A stretch of 64,000 bases of DNA from Breznakibacter xylanolyticus (GCF_003254275.1 NZ_QKZK01000008.1:101600-165599); one strand, 5' to 3'. Shown: positions 9,859 through 19,260, numbered from the stretch's first letter. The notes: generated by a model from the sequence alone, not told the origin. Numbers and translations: made by a program.

Positions 9859-10488
9859 ATGAAAACAGCATTGCAAATTTTATTGACCATCGCCATTCTT
9901 GCTCTTGGATACTGGACTTGGGAAAGCCTTCAGCAGCCCATTCGTTTTCAGAAAGCTATGGGTGAGCGTCGTACCAAAGTGATTGAACGCCTGACGCAGA
10001 TTCGCGATGCACAGGTGGCTTATCGTTCGGTGAATGGCAAATATACTGCCAGTTTTGATACGTTGATCTCTTTTGTCAAAACAGCTCAATTGCCGCTGGT
10101 ACGCATGGAAGGCCGCTTGACCGACAGTATGTATGCTGCCGGGATGACCGAAGTGGAAGCCCTTAAAATTGGCATCATCAAGCGTGATACGGTGATGGTA
10201 TCTGTGATTGACTCTTTGGTGAAAGGTAAATATGTGCCCGATTCATTGGCCTTTGTTCCCTTTACCAATGGCGAGAAGTTTACAATGGGGGTTGGTGCAA
10301 AAACCACTGCTTCGGGGTTGGTGGTACAGCTTTTCGAAGCTAAAGTGCCTAATAAAGTGTATCTCAATGGCCTCGATGAGCAAGAGGTCAAAAACCTTGA
10401 TGCAGCTGCCTTTAAATTGGAACGTTTCCCGGGCTTGCAGGTTGGCTCATTGGAAGATGCGAATAATAATGCCGGAAACTGGGAATAA
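9859..10488 (+). CDS. Membrane-anchored hypothetical protein, pilin-like N-terminus
   Basis: 209 aa. Residues 5-21 form one hydrophobic segment (ILLTIAILALGYWTW), then a charged helix RRTKVIERLTQIRDAQVAYR and a short motif NGKYTASFDTLISFV. That order resembles type II secretion pseudopilins, but no prepilin peptidase site is evident, so an N-in/C-out periplasmic protein with an uncleaved anchor is the safer reading. The gene is 11 bp before the DUF3822 gene and probably shares its transcript. Function not known. Confidence 0.75.
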   Translation: MKTALQILLTIAILALGYWTWESLQQPIRFQKAMGERRTKVIERLTQIRDAQVAYRSVNGKYTASFDTLISFVKTAQLPLVRMEGRLTDSMYAAGMTEVEALKIGIIKRDTVMVSVIDSLVKGKYVPDSLAFVPFTNGEKFTMGVGAKTTASGLVVQLFEAKVPNKVYLNGLDEQEVKNLDAAAFKLERFPGLQVGSLEDANNNAGNWE

Positions 10489-10499
10489 TTAGATAGTGA

Positions 10500-11348
10500 A
10501 TGGACCAATTTTCGGTTGTTGACGAGAGTTTCGATTCGCAGTTGTCGTCATCATATTATCTATCCATCCGGATTGCTCCGGATGGATTTTCTTTTTGTGT
10601 GCTTGACCCCATCTATAATCGGTTTATCCTGTTTAAGGAGGGGCGTTTTAAAAAAATCGATGGTCATTGGCAGCAAACCATAGCGTTGTTGCGTAACGAG
10701 CCATTGTTTCTTTTGGGATTTAAGCGAAAAACAATTGTGATTGAAAACGATCCCATTGCGCTGGTCCCCAATGCGCTCTATCGCCCCGAAAATGCCGGTG
10801 AATTGATCGACGGAACCTATGCCGTCGATAGAACCGGCATGCATATTCTCGAAAATCCCATGCGTATGGTTGATGCTGTCAATCTTTTCATGGTTCCGGA
10901 TACGTTGCATGGTGTGATTCGCGACTTGTTTCCCGATGTGCGTATGTTACATCATGTGACCCCGTTGCTTGAGGCGACCATGCTCGATGATTATTCTTCT
11001 CCGGAGCGTCATTTTGTGCACCTGTATTTTCGGCATGGCGTTTTTGATGTGTTGGTGATGGGACAGCGCGATTTGAAATTGATCAATCGTTTCTCTTTTT
11101 CCGACGATAATGAAGTGGTATATTATCTTCTTTTCGTGTTTGAGCAGTTGAAGTTGCAACCGGGCAAAACCGATGTGATTGTGGCCGGTGATATTGATTT
11201 GCTTGCTGCTCGTTTTTTGCTCTTGAAGAGTTATTTTAAAACGGTGAAAATGGCTGTGTTGCCTTCGCATTTTCAGGTTGCCGATGCGTTGTTGTCCGTG
11301 TCGTTAGGGCGTCATTTGTTGTTGTTTAATAGTTTTTTATGCGTATAG
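10500..11348 (+). CDS. DUF3822 family protein
   Basis: 282 aa. The order of an actin/ASKHA-like fold is suggested by the opening SYYLSIRIAPDGFSFCVLD and later VHLYFRHGVFDVLVMGQRDL, a pattern typical of the Bacteroidota DUF3822 family. Its last 10 bases overlap the start of rsmD, so the two are translationally coupled; this pairing is common in the phylum. Molecular function unknown. No signal peptide or membrane segment is seen, so it is cytoplasmic. Confidence 0.82.
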   Translation: MDQFSVVDESFDSQLSSSYYLSIRIAPDGFSFCVLDPIYNRFILFKEGRFKKIDGHWQQTIALLRNEPLFLLGFKRKTIVIENDPIALVPNALYRPENAGELIDGTYAVDRTGMHILENPMRMVDAVNLFMVPDTLHGVIRDLFPDVRMLHHVTPLLEATMLDDYSSPERHFVHLYFRHGVFDVLVMGQRDLKLINRFSFSDDNEVVYYLLFVFEQLKLQPGKTDVIVAGDIDLLAARFLLLKSYFKTVKMAVLPSHFQVADALLSVSLGRHLLLFNSFLCV

Positions 11349-11890
11349 TTAGCGGTGATTTAAAGGGAAGGCGTTTTTCGCCTCCGCCCTCGTTCAAGGC
11401 TCGTCCGACAACCGATTTTGCCAAGGAGAACCTTTTTAATGTATTATCGAATCGTATGGATTTTGAATCCATACGGGTGCTCGATTTGTTTGGCGGAACC
11501 GGAAGCATTTCTTATGAGTTTGCATCGCGTGGCTGTACCGATGTCACTTGTGTGGAGCTTAATTTTAATCATTACCGATTCATTTGCAAGTGTGTGGATG
11601 AGCTGGGGCTGAAAAAGGTCATTCACCCGTTAAAAGCCGATGTGTTCAAGTTTTTGGCAAAATCTGCAGGGGCATCCTTGTCGGGATATGACTTGGTTTT
11701 TGCGGATCCCCCTTTCGATATGAAGGAAGTTGACTCATTGCCCGCGTTGGTGCATGAGAGTGGTGTGTTAAAGCCTGGTGGTTTGCTGATTTTTGAGCAC
11801 ACTGATAAAAAAAGTTTTGCCATGGCTCCCGGATTTGTGGAGGTGCGTGATTATGGAAAGGTCAATTTTTCTTTCTTTCAATTTGATTAA
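11339..11890 (+). CDS. rsmD: 16S rRNA (guanine966-N2)-methyltransferase
   Basis: 183 aa. It methylates G966 of 16S rRNA using S-adenosylmethionine. N-terminal family start MRIVSGDLKGRRF with RPTTDFAKENLFN; SAM-binding VLDLFGGTGSISYE; catalytic loop FADPPF, a DPPF variant of the N6/N2 methylase motif. Overlaps the upstream DUF3822 gene by 10 bp and ends in a strong bidirectional terminator. Confidence 0.92.
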   Translation: MRIVSGDLKGRRFSPPPSFKARPTTDFAKENLFNVLSNRMDFESIRVLDLFGGTGSISYEFASRGCTDVTCVELNFNHYRFICKCVDELGLKKVIHPLKADVFKFLAKSAGASLSGYDLVFADPPFDMKEVDSLPALVHESGVLKPGGLLIFEHTDKKSFAMAPGFVEVRDYGKVNFSFFQFD

Positions 11891-11939
11891 GCACAATAAA
11901 AAAGCGGTTCCCGACAAGGAAACCGCTTTTTTATTGTGT
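11891..11939. terminator. Bidirectional terminator between rsmD and the STAS gene
   Basis: CACAATAAAAAAGCGGTTcc and its complement ending GAAACCGCTTTTTTATTGTG form a long nearly perfect stem with A run and T run on either side. It serves rsmD (+) and the convergent STAS gene (-). Confidence 0.92.
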
Positions 11940-11949
11940 GTTTGGATTG

Positions 11950-12279
11950 TTATTGCACCACCTCTTCTTCGTTGGCAAAGATGTCAAATACTTTATCCAG
12001 CTTCATCAGGGTTAATAAACTGGCAACGTCTTTTTGAATGTTGCACAGCTGAAAGGTGGCTTCGTGCTGTCGTGCCGTTTTAAGCGCCGAAATCAGGGCG
12101 CCGATACCGGTACTGTCAATGAATCGGATGTTACTCAAGTTGAGTAATAAATGGGATCCCGAATTGGTGAGTCGTTCGTTCAGTTGTTGTTTTACCAGGT
12201 GGGCATTGGCCGCGTTCAACCGATCTGTTTCATGGATGGCGCCAATGCTGATGCCGTTGCGTTGAGTAATTGTTATCAT
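11950..12279 (-). CDS. STAS-domain anti-anti-sigma factor-like protein
   Basis: 109 aa, one STAS domain. The phosphorylatable serine is in RFIDSTGIGALIS, the standard site of SpoIIAA/RsbV-type proteins, whose phosphorylation state decides partner binding. The Hpt protein gene lies only 12 bp upstream on the same strand, so they form an operon. No serine kinase (RsbW-type) or PP2C phosphatase is adjacent. The partner may be elsewhere; the SiaB-like kinase at 32354 is one candidate, by inference only. Confidence 0.88.
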   Translation of the reverse strand: MITITQRNGISIGAIHETDRLNAANAHLVKQQLNERLTNSGSHLLLNLSNIRFIDSTGIGALISALKTARQHEATFQLCNIQKDVASLLTLMKLDKVFDIFANEEEVVQ

Positions 12280-12291
12280 GGTTTTTTCAGG

Positions 12292-12762
12292 TTATTTGCC
12301 AAAAGTTTGATGGAGTTCTTCGCGAGCTTGCTCACAAATTTTCACAAATTTATCAATTATTTCTTTCATCGTTGCATCATTGGCATTTTGTATGACCCAA
12401 ATTTGTTTCTCGGGGGGATAACTCTTTAAATTGGCATCAAGTGAGGTGTATTCTTTCTTGGCTTTTTCGTCTTGGTGATTGGCTAATTCTTCACATTTGC
12501 GCTGTTTAGCCAATAGTTCCAGATTTTTGAGGTCGATGTTGCCCAGTTCTTCCATTCCCATCGATACCACCGACGATTTTGCTTTGTGGGACAGCGAGGC
12601 GATTGTGCTCCAGTCGTGCCTTTCATAAGCGGTGCTGAGGCCATCTGTGAATTCGGGTAGTTGTTCTAAAAAAATGTCTACCAGTTCTTTTATTAAGTTT
12701 TGGTCGTTGTCGGCTATACTCGTCAGGTAGCTAAGGTCGATGTGTTTTTGTTTGTGTGGCAT
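12292..12762 (-). CDS. Hpt-domain histidine phosphotransfer protein
   Basis: 156 aa, all helical in appearance. The phosphoacceptor site is LSHKAKSSVVSMGMEEL, matching the HxxKGs pattern of Hpt domains, near residue 55. The remainder is a charged helix with no recognised domain. It would shuttle phosphate between hybrid kinases and response regulators. It precedes the STAS gene by 12 bp, which suggests linked two-component and partner-switching signalling. Confidence 0.86.
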   Translation of the reverse strand: MPHKQKHIDLSYLTSIADNDQNLIKELVDIFLEQLPEFTDGLSTAYERHDWSTIASLSHKAKSSVVSMGMEELGNIDLKNLELLAKQRKCEELANHQDEKAKKEYTSLDANLKSYPPEKQIWVIQNANDATMKEIIDKFVKICEQAREELHQTFGK

Positions 12763-13037
12763 CGTTGAGGTGGTAAGAGGACATTATTTTCAGTTAATTC
12801 ATTATTGGGCTTATTACGGTAGTTTGGTTTCTTAAGTTATAATTTTTGTAAAAAATATCATAAAAAACACGAAGAGAACTGCGATTGAAGATTTTAAAGT
12901 TTTGAAATAGCCGCTGCTGACTTATTATGGATTGATAGGCGGAGATGTTTTATCGTGTATCTTTTACGATGTCGTGACATCACAAAAAAAATCCCCGGCT
13001 AGTTCGCCGGGGATGAAAAATCAAAAAGGGGTGTTTT
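12763..13037. other. Intergenic region upstream of the Hpt gene
   Basis: 275 bp, AT-rich. Apart from the uxuA terminator at its right end, nothing clear is seen. Confidence 0.6.
12983..13013 (-). terminator. Terminator of uxuA
   Basis: ATCCCCGG at 12991-12998 pairs with CCGGGGAT at 13006-13013. The A run at 12983-12990 becomes the T tail on the minus strand. Confidence 0.88.
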
Positions 13038-14219
13038 TTACTTTTTAGATGCTTCCATCGATTTGGCAATGCCCATCTCCAGTCCCCGGAGTTCGGCCAA
13101 GCCCCTGAGGCGTCCGATGCATGAGTAGCCGGGATTGGTTTTCTTTTTCAGATCGTCAATCATTTGATGGCCGTGGTCGGGGCGCATGGCGATGGAGGTT
13201 TGGCGGCGTTGTTGCAGCTCCAAAAAGGCTTTCATCACACCGTACATGTCTACGTCGCCTTCCAGGTGGTTGTCTTCGTAAAAGTTACCCTCTGCATCGC
13301 GTTTGGTGCTACGGAAATGCACAAAATTGATGCGGTCGCCAAACTGCCGCATGATGCCGGCCAGGTCGTTGTCATTTCGTACGCCAAAGGAGCCCGTGCA
13401 AAGGCATAAGCCGTTGGATATATTGGGTACTTCGTTAATCAATCTCTGGAAATCGTCAGCAGTGCTCAGGATGCGTGGCAGTCCGAGGATGGCATACGGG
13501 GGATCGTCGGGGTGAATGACTAATTGAACGCCCACTTCATCGGCTACCGGAGCTATCTGCTTGAGGAAATGCACCAAGTTGGAGCGAAGCTTTTCTGCAT
13601 CAATGTCATTGTAACGATCCAGTGCTTGCTGAAACTGTTCTACGGTGAAGCTTTCTTCGGAGCCCGGCAAACCGGCAATCATGTTGCGGGTCAGCAACGT
13701 CTTTTCGGCGTCACTCATTTGTGCAAAGCGGGCGCTTGCTTTTTCCTTTTCGGCTGTTGTGTAGTCCTTTTCGGCACCCGGGCGTTTGAGAATGAATAGG
13801 TCAAAGGCTATAAATGCAGCGCGTTCAAAGCGCAGTGCTTTGGAGCCGTCGGGCATGGTGTAGGCCAAATCGGTTCGTGTCCAATCAAGCACCGGCATAA
13901 AGTTGTAAGTCACCACGCGAATGTCGCAGGCGGCCAGGTTGCGCAGGCTCTGTTTGTAGTTGTCGATGTAGCGATTGAAATCGCCTGTCTGTGTTTTGAT
14001 GTGTTCGTGTACTGGCACGCTCTCCACCACCGACCAGCGCAGACCAACAGATTCTATTTCCGCTTTGCGTTTTTGAATTTCCTCAATCGTCCATACTTCT
14101 CCGTTGGGAATATGGTGTAAGGCGGTGACAACACCTGTTGCACCTGCCTGGCGAATGTCCCAAAGCCCTACCGGATCGTTGGGCCCGTACCATCGCCATG
14201 TTTGTTCGCATAAATACAT
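13038..14219 (-). CDS. uxuA: Mannonate dehydratase
   Basis: 393 aa, full length. It dehydrates D-mannonate to 2-keto-3-deoxygluconate in glucuronate catabolism. Family start [17 protein letters not shown]; metal-binding residues lie in [22 protein letters not shown] and MRPDHGHQ. The gene stands alone with its own terminator; uxuB, uxaC and a transporter are not in the window. It degrades the same hexuronate that ugd makes as a nucleotide sugar, but the two are not linked in context. Confidence 0.95.
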   Translation of the reverse strand: MYLCEQTWRWYGPNDPVGLWDIRQAGATGVVTALHHIPNGEVWTIEEIQKRKAEIESVGLRWSVVESVPVHEHIKTQTGDFNRYIDNYKQSLRNLAACDIRVVTYNFMPVLDWTRTDLAYTMPDGSKALRFERAAFIAFDLFILKRPGAEKDYTTAEKEKASARFAQMSDAEKTLLTRNMIAGLPGSEESFTVEQFQQALDRYNDIDAEKLRSNLVHFLKQIAPVADEVGVQLVIHPDDPPYAILGLPRILSTADDFQRLINEVPNISNGLCLCTGSFGVRNDNDLAGIMRQFGDRINFVHFRSTKRDAEGNFYEDNHLEGDVDMYGVMKAFLELQQRRQTSIAMRPDHGHQMIDDLKKKTNPGYSCIGRLRGLAELRGLEMGIAKSMEASKK

Positions 14220-14450
14220 GATTCCTTTGTTTTGTAGTGTTTAATTAAAATGGTGTGTAAATGTATCAAACATTCCCTTTGGCTGCATCGGTCTGACGAT
14301 TTCTTGCACGTATTTTGACCAATTCGTTGCCTTTTTCAGTTCTCTGAAAAAGTTTATGAAAGGGCATTTTTGTTGCACGCATTTTGGTCTAAAACACCTA
14401 TTTTTAAGGGCACTCTGAGATGCGATTATCAACCTCTAAATATTAAAACG

Positions 14451-14957
14451 ATGCTAAACAAAAAAGTTGAAAAGATTCTGGTCGAACAGATTGAGAAAGA
14501 AGCTTATTCATCAAACCTGTATCTGGCCATGGCTTCATGGGCCGAAAATCAGGGTTTGAAAGGTTCTTCTGACTGGCTTTATGCACAGGCCGATGAGGAG
14601 CGCATGCACATGCTTAAATTTGTGAAGTACGTGAATGAACGTGGCGGGAAAGCCGTTATTAGTGCCCTGCAGCAGCCTCCTGCTGATTTTAAATCCGTTA
14701 AAGCGCTTTTTGACGAAGTGCTTAAGCACGAACAGTACGTATCGGAAAGTATCAATAACATTGTGGCTGTTTGTTACGATGAGAAGGATTTTACCACTAT
14801 GAATTGGATCCAGTGGTTTGTGACCGAGCAAATTGAAGAAGAGGCTTCGGTTCAGGAGATCATCGATAAACTCAATTTGTTGGGCGATGGTAATCTTTAT
14901 CAGTTCGATCGCGACATCATGTCGTTGCGCAGTGCTCAAAACGCAGCCGCTGAATAA
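14451..14957 (+). CDS. ftnA: Ferritin (non-heme)
   Basis: 168 aa from the ATG at 14451. An upstream ATG at 14370 would add 27 residues not found in ferritins, so the start MLNKKVEKILVEQIEKEAYS is preferred. It stores iron as a 24-mer. Ferroxidase residues are seen in EKEAYSSNLYLAMASWAE, ADEERMHMLKFV and VTEQIEEEASVQEI. Transcribed alone and divergent from uxuA, with a large hairpin downstream. Confidence 0.95.
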   Translation: MLNKKVEKILVEQIEKEAYSSNLYLAMASWAENQGLKGSSDWLYAQADEERMHMLKFVKYVNERGGKAVISALQQPPADFKSVKALFDEVLKHEQYVSESINNIVAVCYDEKDFTTMNWIQWFVTEQIEEEASVQEIIDKLNLLGDGNLYQFDRDIMSLRSAQNAAAE

Positions 14958-14978
14958 GTGAGCCGTTTCAGAATAATA

Positions 14979-15014
14979 ACCAAGGGCCGTGGGGGTGATT
15001 CCACGGCCCTTGGT
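14979..15014. terminator. Strong hairpin between ferritin and the AraC-type regulator
   Basis: Perfect 14-bp arms, ACCAAGGGCCGTGG and CCACGGCCCTTGGT, with an 8-nt loop. There is no clear T run, so termination is likely but not certain. It lies between two convergent genes. Confidence 0.7.
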
Positions 15015-15035
15015 CGTTGATGATGGTCTGTCGGA

Positions 15036-16082
15036 TTACAGAGTCCCTTCGTGTATCTCCTTCATGTATGCTTTGGGTGTCTTTCCAAATTCTCGCGCAA
15101 AACATTTGCTGAAATACTTGGGGTCGGAGTAGCCCACGTGGTAACTGACTTCCGAGACCGGTAGTTTTTCTTTTTGAAAGATGTATGCTGCTTTTTGCAT
15201 TCGGTACGAGCGGATGTAATCGACCGGTGACATGCCTGTGAGGGCCTTTAGTTTGCGCAGTACGGTGGAGTGACCCATGTGCATACGGCTGACCAAACCG
15301 CTGACATCAAAGTTTGGATTGCCCAATTCTTCTTCCATGATGCGCGATAATTCGTCCATAAATCGACGGTCGAGGGGTGGAATGGTAATGTTGTCGGGGC
15401 ATTGCAGCAAGGGTTTTCCCAATCGTTGTTGCCATTGTTGCCGTGAGCGAATCAGGGAGGCAACTTGTGCCATCACCACTTTGATGTTAAATGGTTTGGT
15501 CAGGTAACTGTCGGCTCCTTCGCTCAGTCCTTGTTCAATGTCGCTGTCGTCGCTCATGGCTGTCAGCATCAGCACCGGAATATGGCTGGTTTCGAAGGTG
15601 GTTTTGAGGTGGCGGCATATCTGGCGTCCATTCATCGACGGAAGCATCACGTCGGTGATTACCAGGTCGGGTTGGAGTTGTGTGGCTTGTGTGATGCCTT
15701 TTTTGCCGTCATCCTCCACGATAACGGTATAGTGCTGTGAGAGCATGCCTGCCAAGTAGCCCGAAAGTTCGCTGTCGTCTTCGATGAGTAGCACCAATGG
15801 TCGTTCGCGTTGCGACTCTTCTGTGGCGTTGTCGCTTGTGTCATTGGGGGATATTTCAGGTGTTGTTGGCACTGCGTGATGTGCCGACACCTCTGAAGCC
15901 TCCTTTGGGGAGGCGTTAACGGGCTTCTGGTAAGTTGCCCATAAGTGGCGAATGAGCATTGCAAATGCTGCTCCGGCTAAAAAGGAGAGGAGATGGCTGA
16001 ACATGATGTTGGCGTTTGTGGCGAAGTTACCAAAATAATCTTCAATGAGGGCATTTAATAGGGGGATGCCGCTCGCCTGCAT
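15036..16082 (-). CDS. Membrane-anchored response regulator with AraC-type DNA-binding domain
   Basis: 348 aa from ATG 16082; an alternative ATG at 16004 gives 322 aa. A perfect -7 box at 16094-16101 would leave only about 5 nt of leader for the first start, which favours 16004. One membrane segment FSHLLSFLAGAAFAM, a low-complexity linker rich in Ser, Thr and Pro, a receiver domain (LLIEDDSEL acidic pocket, Asp in LVITDVMLPSMNGRQ, Lys in SYLTKPFN), then an AraC HTH pair ending KYFSKCFAREFGKTPKAYM. This is the C-terminal half of a hybrid two-component system without sensor or kinase. Confidence 0.86.
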   Translation of the reverse strand: MQASGIPLLNALIEDYFGNFATNANIMFSHLLSFLAGAAFAMLIRHLWATYQKPVNASPKEASEVSAHHAVPTTPEISPNDTSDNATEESQRERPLVLLIEDDSELSGYLAGMLSQHYTVIVEDDGKKGITQATQLQPDLVITDVMLPSMNGRQICRHLKTTFETSHIPVLMLTAMSDDSDIEQGLSEGADSYLTKPFNIKVVMAQVASLIRSRQQWQQRLGKPLLQCPDNITIPPLDRRFMDELSRIMEEELGNPNFDVSGLVSRMHMGHSTVLRKLKALTGMSPVDYIRSYRMQKAAYIFQKEKLPVSEVSYHVGYSDPKYFSKCFAREFGKTPKAYMKEIHEGTL

Positions 16083-16093
16083 TGGAAGTTTTG

Positions 16094-16101
16094 CAAAAAT
16101 A
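16094..16101 (-). promoter_or_regulatory. -7 promoter box of the response regulator gene
   Basis: On the minus strand TATTTTTG matches TAnnTTTG. No -33 box at the right distance was found. It helps choose between the two start codons of the gene. Confidence 0.45.
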
Positions 16102-16139
16102 AAGTAGGTTTGTTGATTAAAATCATAAAGGTTTATGGC

Positions 16140-17189
16140 ATGATTGAGTTTTCGCAGGTCTTTATCGACCAGTTGGTTATCCATCACATCGGGTGTAAGG
16201 CGCAGGGCGAGCCGGTGAAGTTTTCGCGCACGCCTTATCAGATGCAAAACGATGATGCTGTGGGCGAGTTGTTGATTAACTATTTTTTTCGCCCCTTTAA
16301 GAGTGAGGCTTTTTTTCATTTTGCTCACGACGAGGATGTGTCGCTCAACGAGGCTTATCGCCTGGCTTTGCAGTTGTTCGATGAACCTCTTTCGTTTCTG
16401 GAGGTTTCGGTCAAATTGGCCGAACGGCTTTATGAGGCATCCAATCATGCCATGATTCGGGGAGGCGAGTTTTACATGGTTCTCTTCCGAAACGTGGTGG
16501 TTGATGGTGAGGTGACCGACGGCCTGGGGATTTTTAAGTCCGAAACCAAAGAGACCTTCCTAAAGGTGTATCTCAAGGATCAGAACTTCGAGTTAGGCGC
16601 TCAGGAGGGGATCAATGTCAAACGACTCGATAAAGGGTGTATCATTTTCAATACCGAGCGGGAGCAAGGGCTCAAAGTCTGTTCCATCGATAATGTGAAC
16701 AAGGGCAATGAAGCACGCTTTTGGCGCGACGATTTTCTGGGGCTCAAGCCGCGTGAGGATAACTATTACTACACCAATAATTACATGAAAATGTGCCGCG
16801 AGTTTATCGGCGAGGTTTTTAATGCCGAAAATCGCGTGCCAAAGGCCGACCAGATTGACATTCTCAATCGCTCCGTGGATTATTTTAATAAGAAGGACAA
16901 CTTTTCTGAAGATGATTTTGCTCACGAAGTGATTCGACAACCCGAGGCCATTAGTGCATTTAACCAGTTTAAAGAGTTTTACGAAGCTGAGCAGGAGTGC
17001 CCTTTGCCCTCCGAATTCGATATTTCAAAAAGTGCCGTCAAGGGCGAGAAGAAGTTCTTTAAATCGATTCTTAAACTCGATAAAAATTTCCATGTCTACA
17101 TTCATGGCAAAAAGAATTATATCGAGCGTGGTTTTGATAACGAGAAGGGTCTGAATTTTTACAAGCTCTTTTTTGAGCAGGAGAGTTAA
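16140..17189 (+). CDS. Nucleoid-associated protein (NA37/YejK family)
   Basis: 349 aa from ATG 16140 (MIEFSQVFIDQLVIHHIG); the upstream in-frame ATG at 16110 lacks family similarity. YejK-type proteins bind the nucleoid. Typical features are the N-terminal VIHHIGCKAQGEP, RGGEFYMVLFRNVVVDG in the middle and a C-terminal FHVYIHGKKNYIERGFD. Followed after 22 bp by the rRNA methyltransferase gene, likely one transcript. Confidence 0.88.
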   Translation: MIEFSQVFIDQLVIHHIGCKAQGEPVKFSRTPYQMQNDDAVGELLINYFFRPFKSEAFFHFAHDEDVSLNEAYRLALQLFDEPLSFLEVSVKLAERLYEASNHAMIRGGEFYMVLFRNVVVDGEVTDGLGIFKSETKETFLKVYLKDQNFELGAQEGINVKRLDKGCIIFNTEREQGLKVCSIDNVNKGNEARFWRDDFLGLKPREDNYYYTNNYMKMCREFIGEVFNAENRVPKADQIDILNRSVDYFNKKDNFSEDDFAHEVIRQPEAISAFNQFKEFYEAEQECPLPSEFDISKSAVKGEKKFFKSILKLDKNFHVYIHGKKNYIERGFDNEKGLNFYKLFFEQES

Positions 17190-17211
17190 AACATTTTAAA
17201 GGACATCTGTT

Positions 17212-18552
17212 TTGCAATTACCCGTTGATTTTATTGCCCGTATTCAGCATCAATTTCCTTCCGATGCGTCACAATTTTTAAAGGCACTTGACACTGAAGC
17301 CCCTGTTTCGGTGCGTGTCAATCCGGCCAAAGATGCCGCTGTTTTCACTGAGTCTTTATCGGTTCCGTGGTGTGAACATGGCTTGTATTTGCCTCAGCGT
17401 CCCATTTTTACGCTCGATCCATTGTTTCATGCCGGTTGTTATTATCCGCAGGAAGCATCGTCGATGTTTTTGTGGCATGTGTTGAATGCGTTGCCCGATT
17501 TGCCTGCCGATCCGGTGATGCTCGATTTGTGTGCTGCTCCGGGTGGGAAATCGACCCTCATGGCTTCGTTTTTAAATGGCAGGGGGGTCTTGGTGGCCAA
17601 CGAGACTGTGCGCTTGCGTGCCAATATTTTGATGGAGAACATGATGAAGTGGGGCTATGGCAACATCTTAGTGTCTCAGTCCGCTCCTTCGGCGTTCTCG
17701 TCTGTTGAGGCGCTTTTTGATGTGGTGGTGGTGGATGCCCCTTGCAGTGGTGAAGGTCTTTTTAGAAAAGATTTGGATGCCCGAAGTGAGTGGTCACCCG
17801 AAAATGCGGCCATGTGCGCTACACGGCAGCAAAACATCCTGCAACATATTTGGGATGCCCTCAAACCCGGTGGTTATTTGGTTTATTCGACCTGTACCTT
17901 TAATCCTGCCGAGAATCAGGACAATATGAACTGGTTGCTGAAGCAATACGATGCCAGTCCGGTGTCCATCGCAGTTGACGACAGCTGGGGCGTTTCACCG
18001 ATCCCGGTGGGTGATGGGCAAGGGTGGGCCTTTTACCCGCACCAGGCACGTGGCGAAGGTTTTTTCATTGCCGTGTTGCAGAAGGAAGGCAATATGCACG
18101 GAGCTGTGAAAAACAAACGTTCTGAAAAGATGGTCAAGGCAAAAGTGCCTCAAGGGATTCTCAAAGGACAGGATCAATATTTTATGTCGACCATCAACCA
18201 AACCATTTATGCGCTTACGCATGTGCCCCTGATGGTTTACAGTCGTTTGGCATCACAAGTGCGGTTCATTCATCAGGGAATTGGCTTGGGACAATTGGTG
18301 CGCAACGATTTGGTGCCACATGAGTCGTTGGCTTTGTCGTTGGATGTTGTCGATGACTATTCCCCAATTCATGAACTTTCAGTTGATGAAGCGCTGCATT
18401 TCTTGCGTGGTGGCACGCAGCTGTCTGTTTCTGATGTGACCGGATGGTGCCGGGTTGCTTATTACGGTGTTCCGTTGGGGTGGGTCAAGGCCGTTGGAAA
18501 CAGGGTCAATAATTACTATCCCAAAGAGTGGCGAATCCGCATGGGCGGCTGA
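17212..18552 (+). CDS. rsmF: RsmF-type rRNA (cytosine-C5)-methyltransferase
   Basis: 446 aa, beginning with TTG at 17212 since no ATG lies near the start and the protein begins MQLPVDFIARIQHQF in frame. AAAGGA lies 10 nt upstream. SAM-binding LDLCAAPGGKSTLMASF, catalytic VVDAPCSGEGLFRKD and the second Cys in LVYSTCTFNPAENQDN define the NOL1/NOP2/Sun family. The C-terminal third is a PUA-like RNA-binding part. Exact target cytosine is inferred by family only. Confidence 0.9.
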   Translation: MQLPVDFIARIQHQFPSDASQFLKALDTEAPVSVRVNPAKDAAVFTESLSVPWCEHGLYLPQRPIFTLDPLFHAGCYYPQEASSMFLWHVLNALPDLPADPVMLDLCAAPGGKSTLMASFLNGRGVLVANETVRLRANILMENMMKWGYGNILVSQSAPSAFSSVEALFDVVVVDAPCSGEGLFRKDLDARSEWSPENAAMCATRQQNILQHIWDALKPGGYLVYSTCTFNPAENQDNMNWLLKQYDASPVSIAVDDSWGVSPIPVGDGQGWAFYPHQARGEGFFIAVLQKEGNMHGAVKNKRSEKMVKAKVPQGILKGQDQYFMSTINQTIYALTHVPLMVYSRLASQVRFIHQGIGLGQLVRNDLVPHESLALSLDVVDDYSPIHELSVDEALHFLRGGTQLSVSDVTGWCRVAYYGVPLGWVKAVGNRVNNYYPKEWRIRMGG

Positions 18553-18691
18553 CTTGCATTGGATTTTTTAATGAGACATCATGACTGAAATGTAAAAAAA
18601 TGAAAAGTCTCGATTCTCTTGCTTGATTTTAATGAGTCTCACGACTTAATACATTCAACCCCCCACCCAATAATCCATCACTTCCGGATCG

Positions 18692-19102
18692 ATGATTCAG
18701 CAGTTTGAAATTACCCTGCCTGCTTTCCCAAGGGGCTATCACTTGGTGACAAGTCAAATCACTTCGCAATTACCCCCCTTGCCCGATGTGGGGTTGGTCA
18801 ATATTTTCATTCAACATACTTCGGCGGCGCTCACCATTAATGAAAATGCCGATCCGTCGGTTCGTCACGATTTTGAAACCATTCTCAACAACCTGGTGCC
18901 CGAAAATCGTCGTGAGTACACGCATACCTTCGAAGGGAACGATGATATGCCGGCGCACGTCAAAGCTTCGCTCATTGGCCCCGATATTACCATTCCCATT
19001 ACCCGAGGTCGTCTGAATTTGGGTACCTGGCAGGGCATTTATCTTTGTGAATTCCGAAATCATGGCGGTGCCCGGCGGCTTGTGGTGACGGTGTATGCGT
19101 GA
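18692..19102 (+). CDS. YjbQ family protein (secondary thiamine-phosphate synthase type)
   Basis: 136 aa, full length. Signature HTSAALTINENADPSVRHD, with HTFEGNDDMPAHVKASLIG and LGTWQGIYLCEFRNHGG. Some members substitute weakly for thiamine phosphate synthase, but the true role of the family is unsettled. It stands alone, with a 140-bp gap before it that shows nothing clear and a double hairpin after it. Confidence 0.92.
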   Translation: MIQQFEITLPAFPRGYHLVTSQITSQLPPLPDVGLVNIFIQHTSAALTINENADPSVRHDFETILNNLVPENRREYTHTFEGNDDMPAHVKASLIGPDITIPITRGRLNLGTWQGIYLCEFRNHGGARRLVVTVYA

Positions 19103-19155
19103 GAAGTGGTGGTGGTGGATGTTGATGATATAATAATCTTTCCCGGTGAGCATTA

Positions 19156-19217
19156 AAAAGCCCGCCGTCTTTTTTTCAAAAGGCGGCGGGCTTTTGAGTA
19201 AAAGGCGGCGGGCTTTT
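19156..19217. terminator. Terminator with duplicated 3' arm
   Basis: AAAAGCCCGCCG at 19156-19167 pairs with CGGCGGGCTTTT at 19184-19195. The 22-bp unit carrying that arm is repeated in tandem (19178-19199 and 19200-19221), so an identical second arm lies at 19206-19217. Confidence 0.8.
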
Positions 19218-19221
19218 GAGT

Positions 19222-19260
19222 AAATCACCGCGGTGAAATAAAAATCGACCGCGGTGATTT
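19222..19260. terminator. Second hairpin downstream of yjbQ
   Basis: Perfect 13-bp arms AAATCACCGCGGT and ACCGCGGTGATTT around a 13-nt loop, between convergent genes. No long T run, so it may be an extra terminator or simply a structured spacer. Confidence 0.65.

Noticed and set aside
16083..16448. N-terminal extension of the AraC-type regulator
   Set aside because: It overlaps the nucleoid-associated protein gene on the other strand and lies upstream of the likely promoter.
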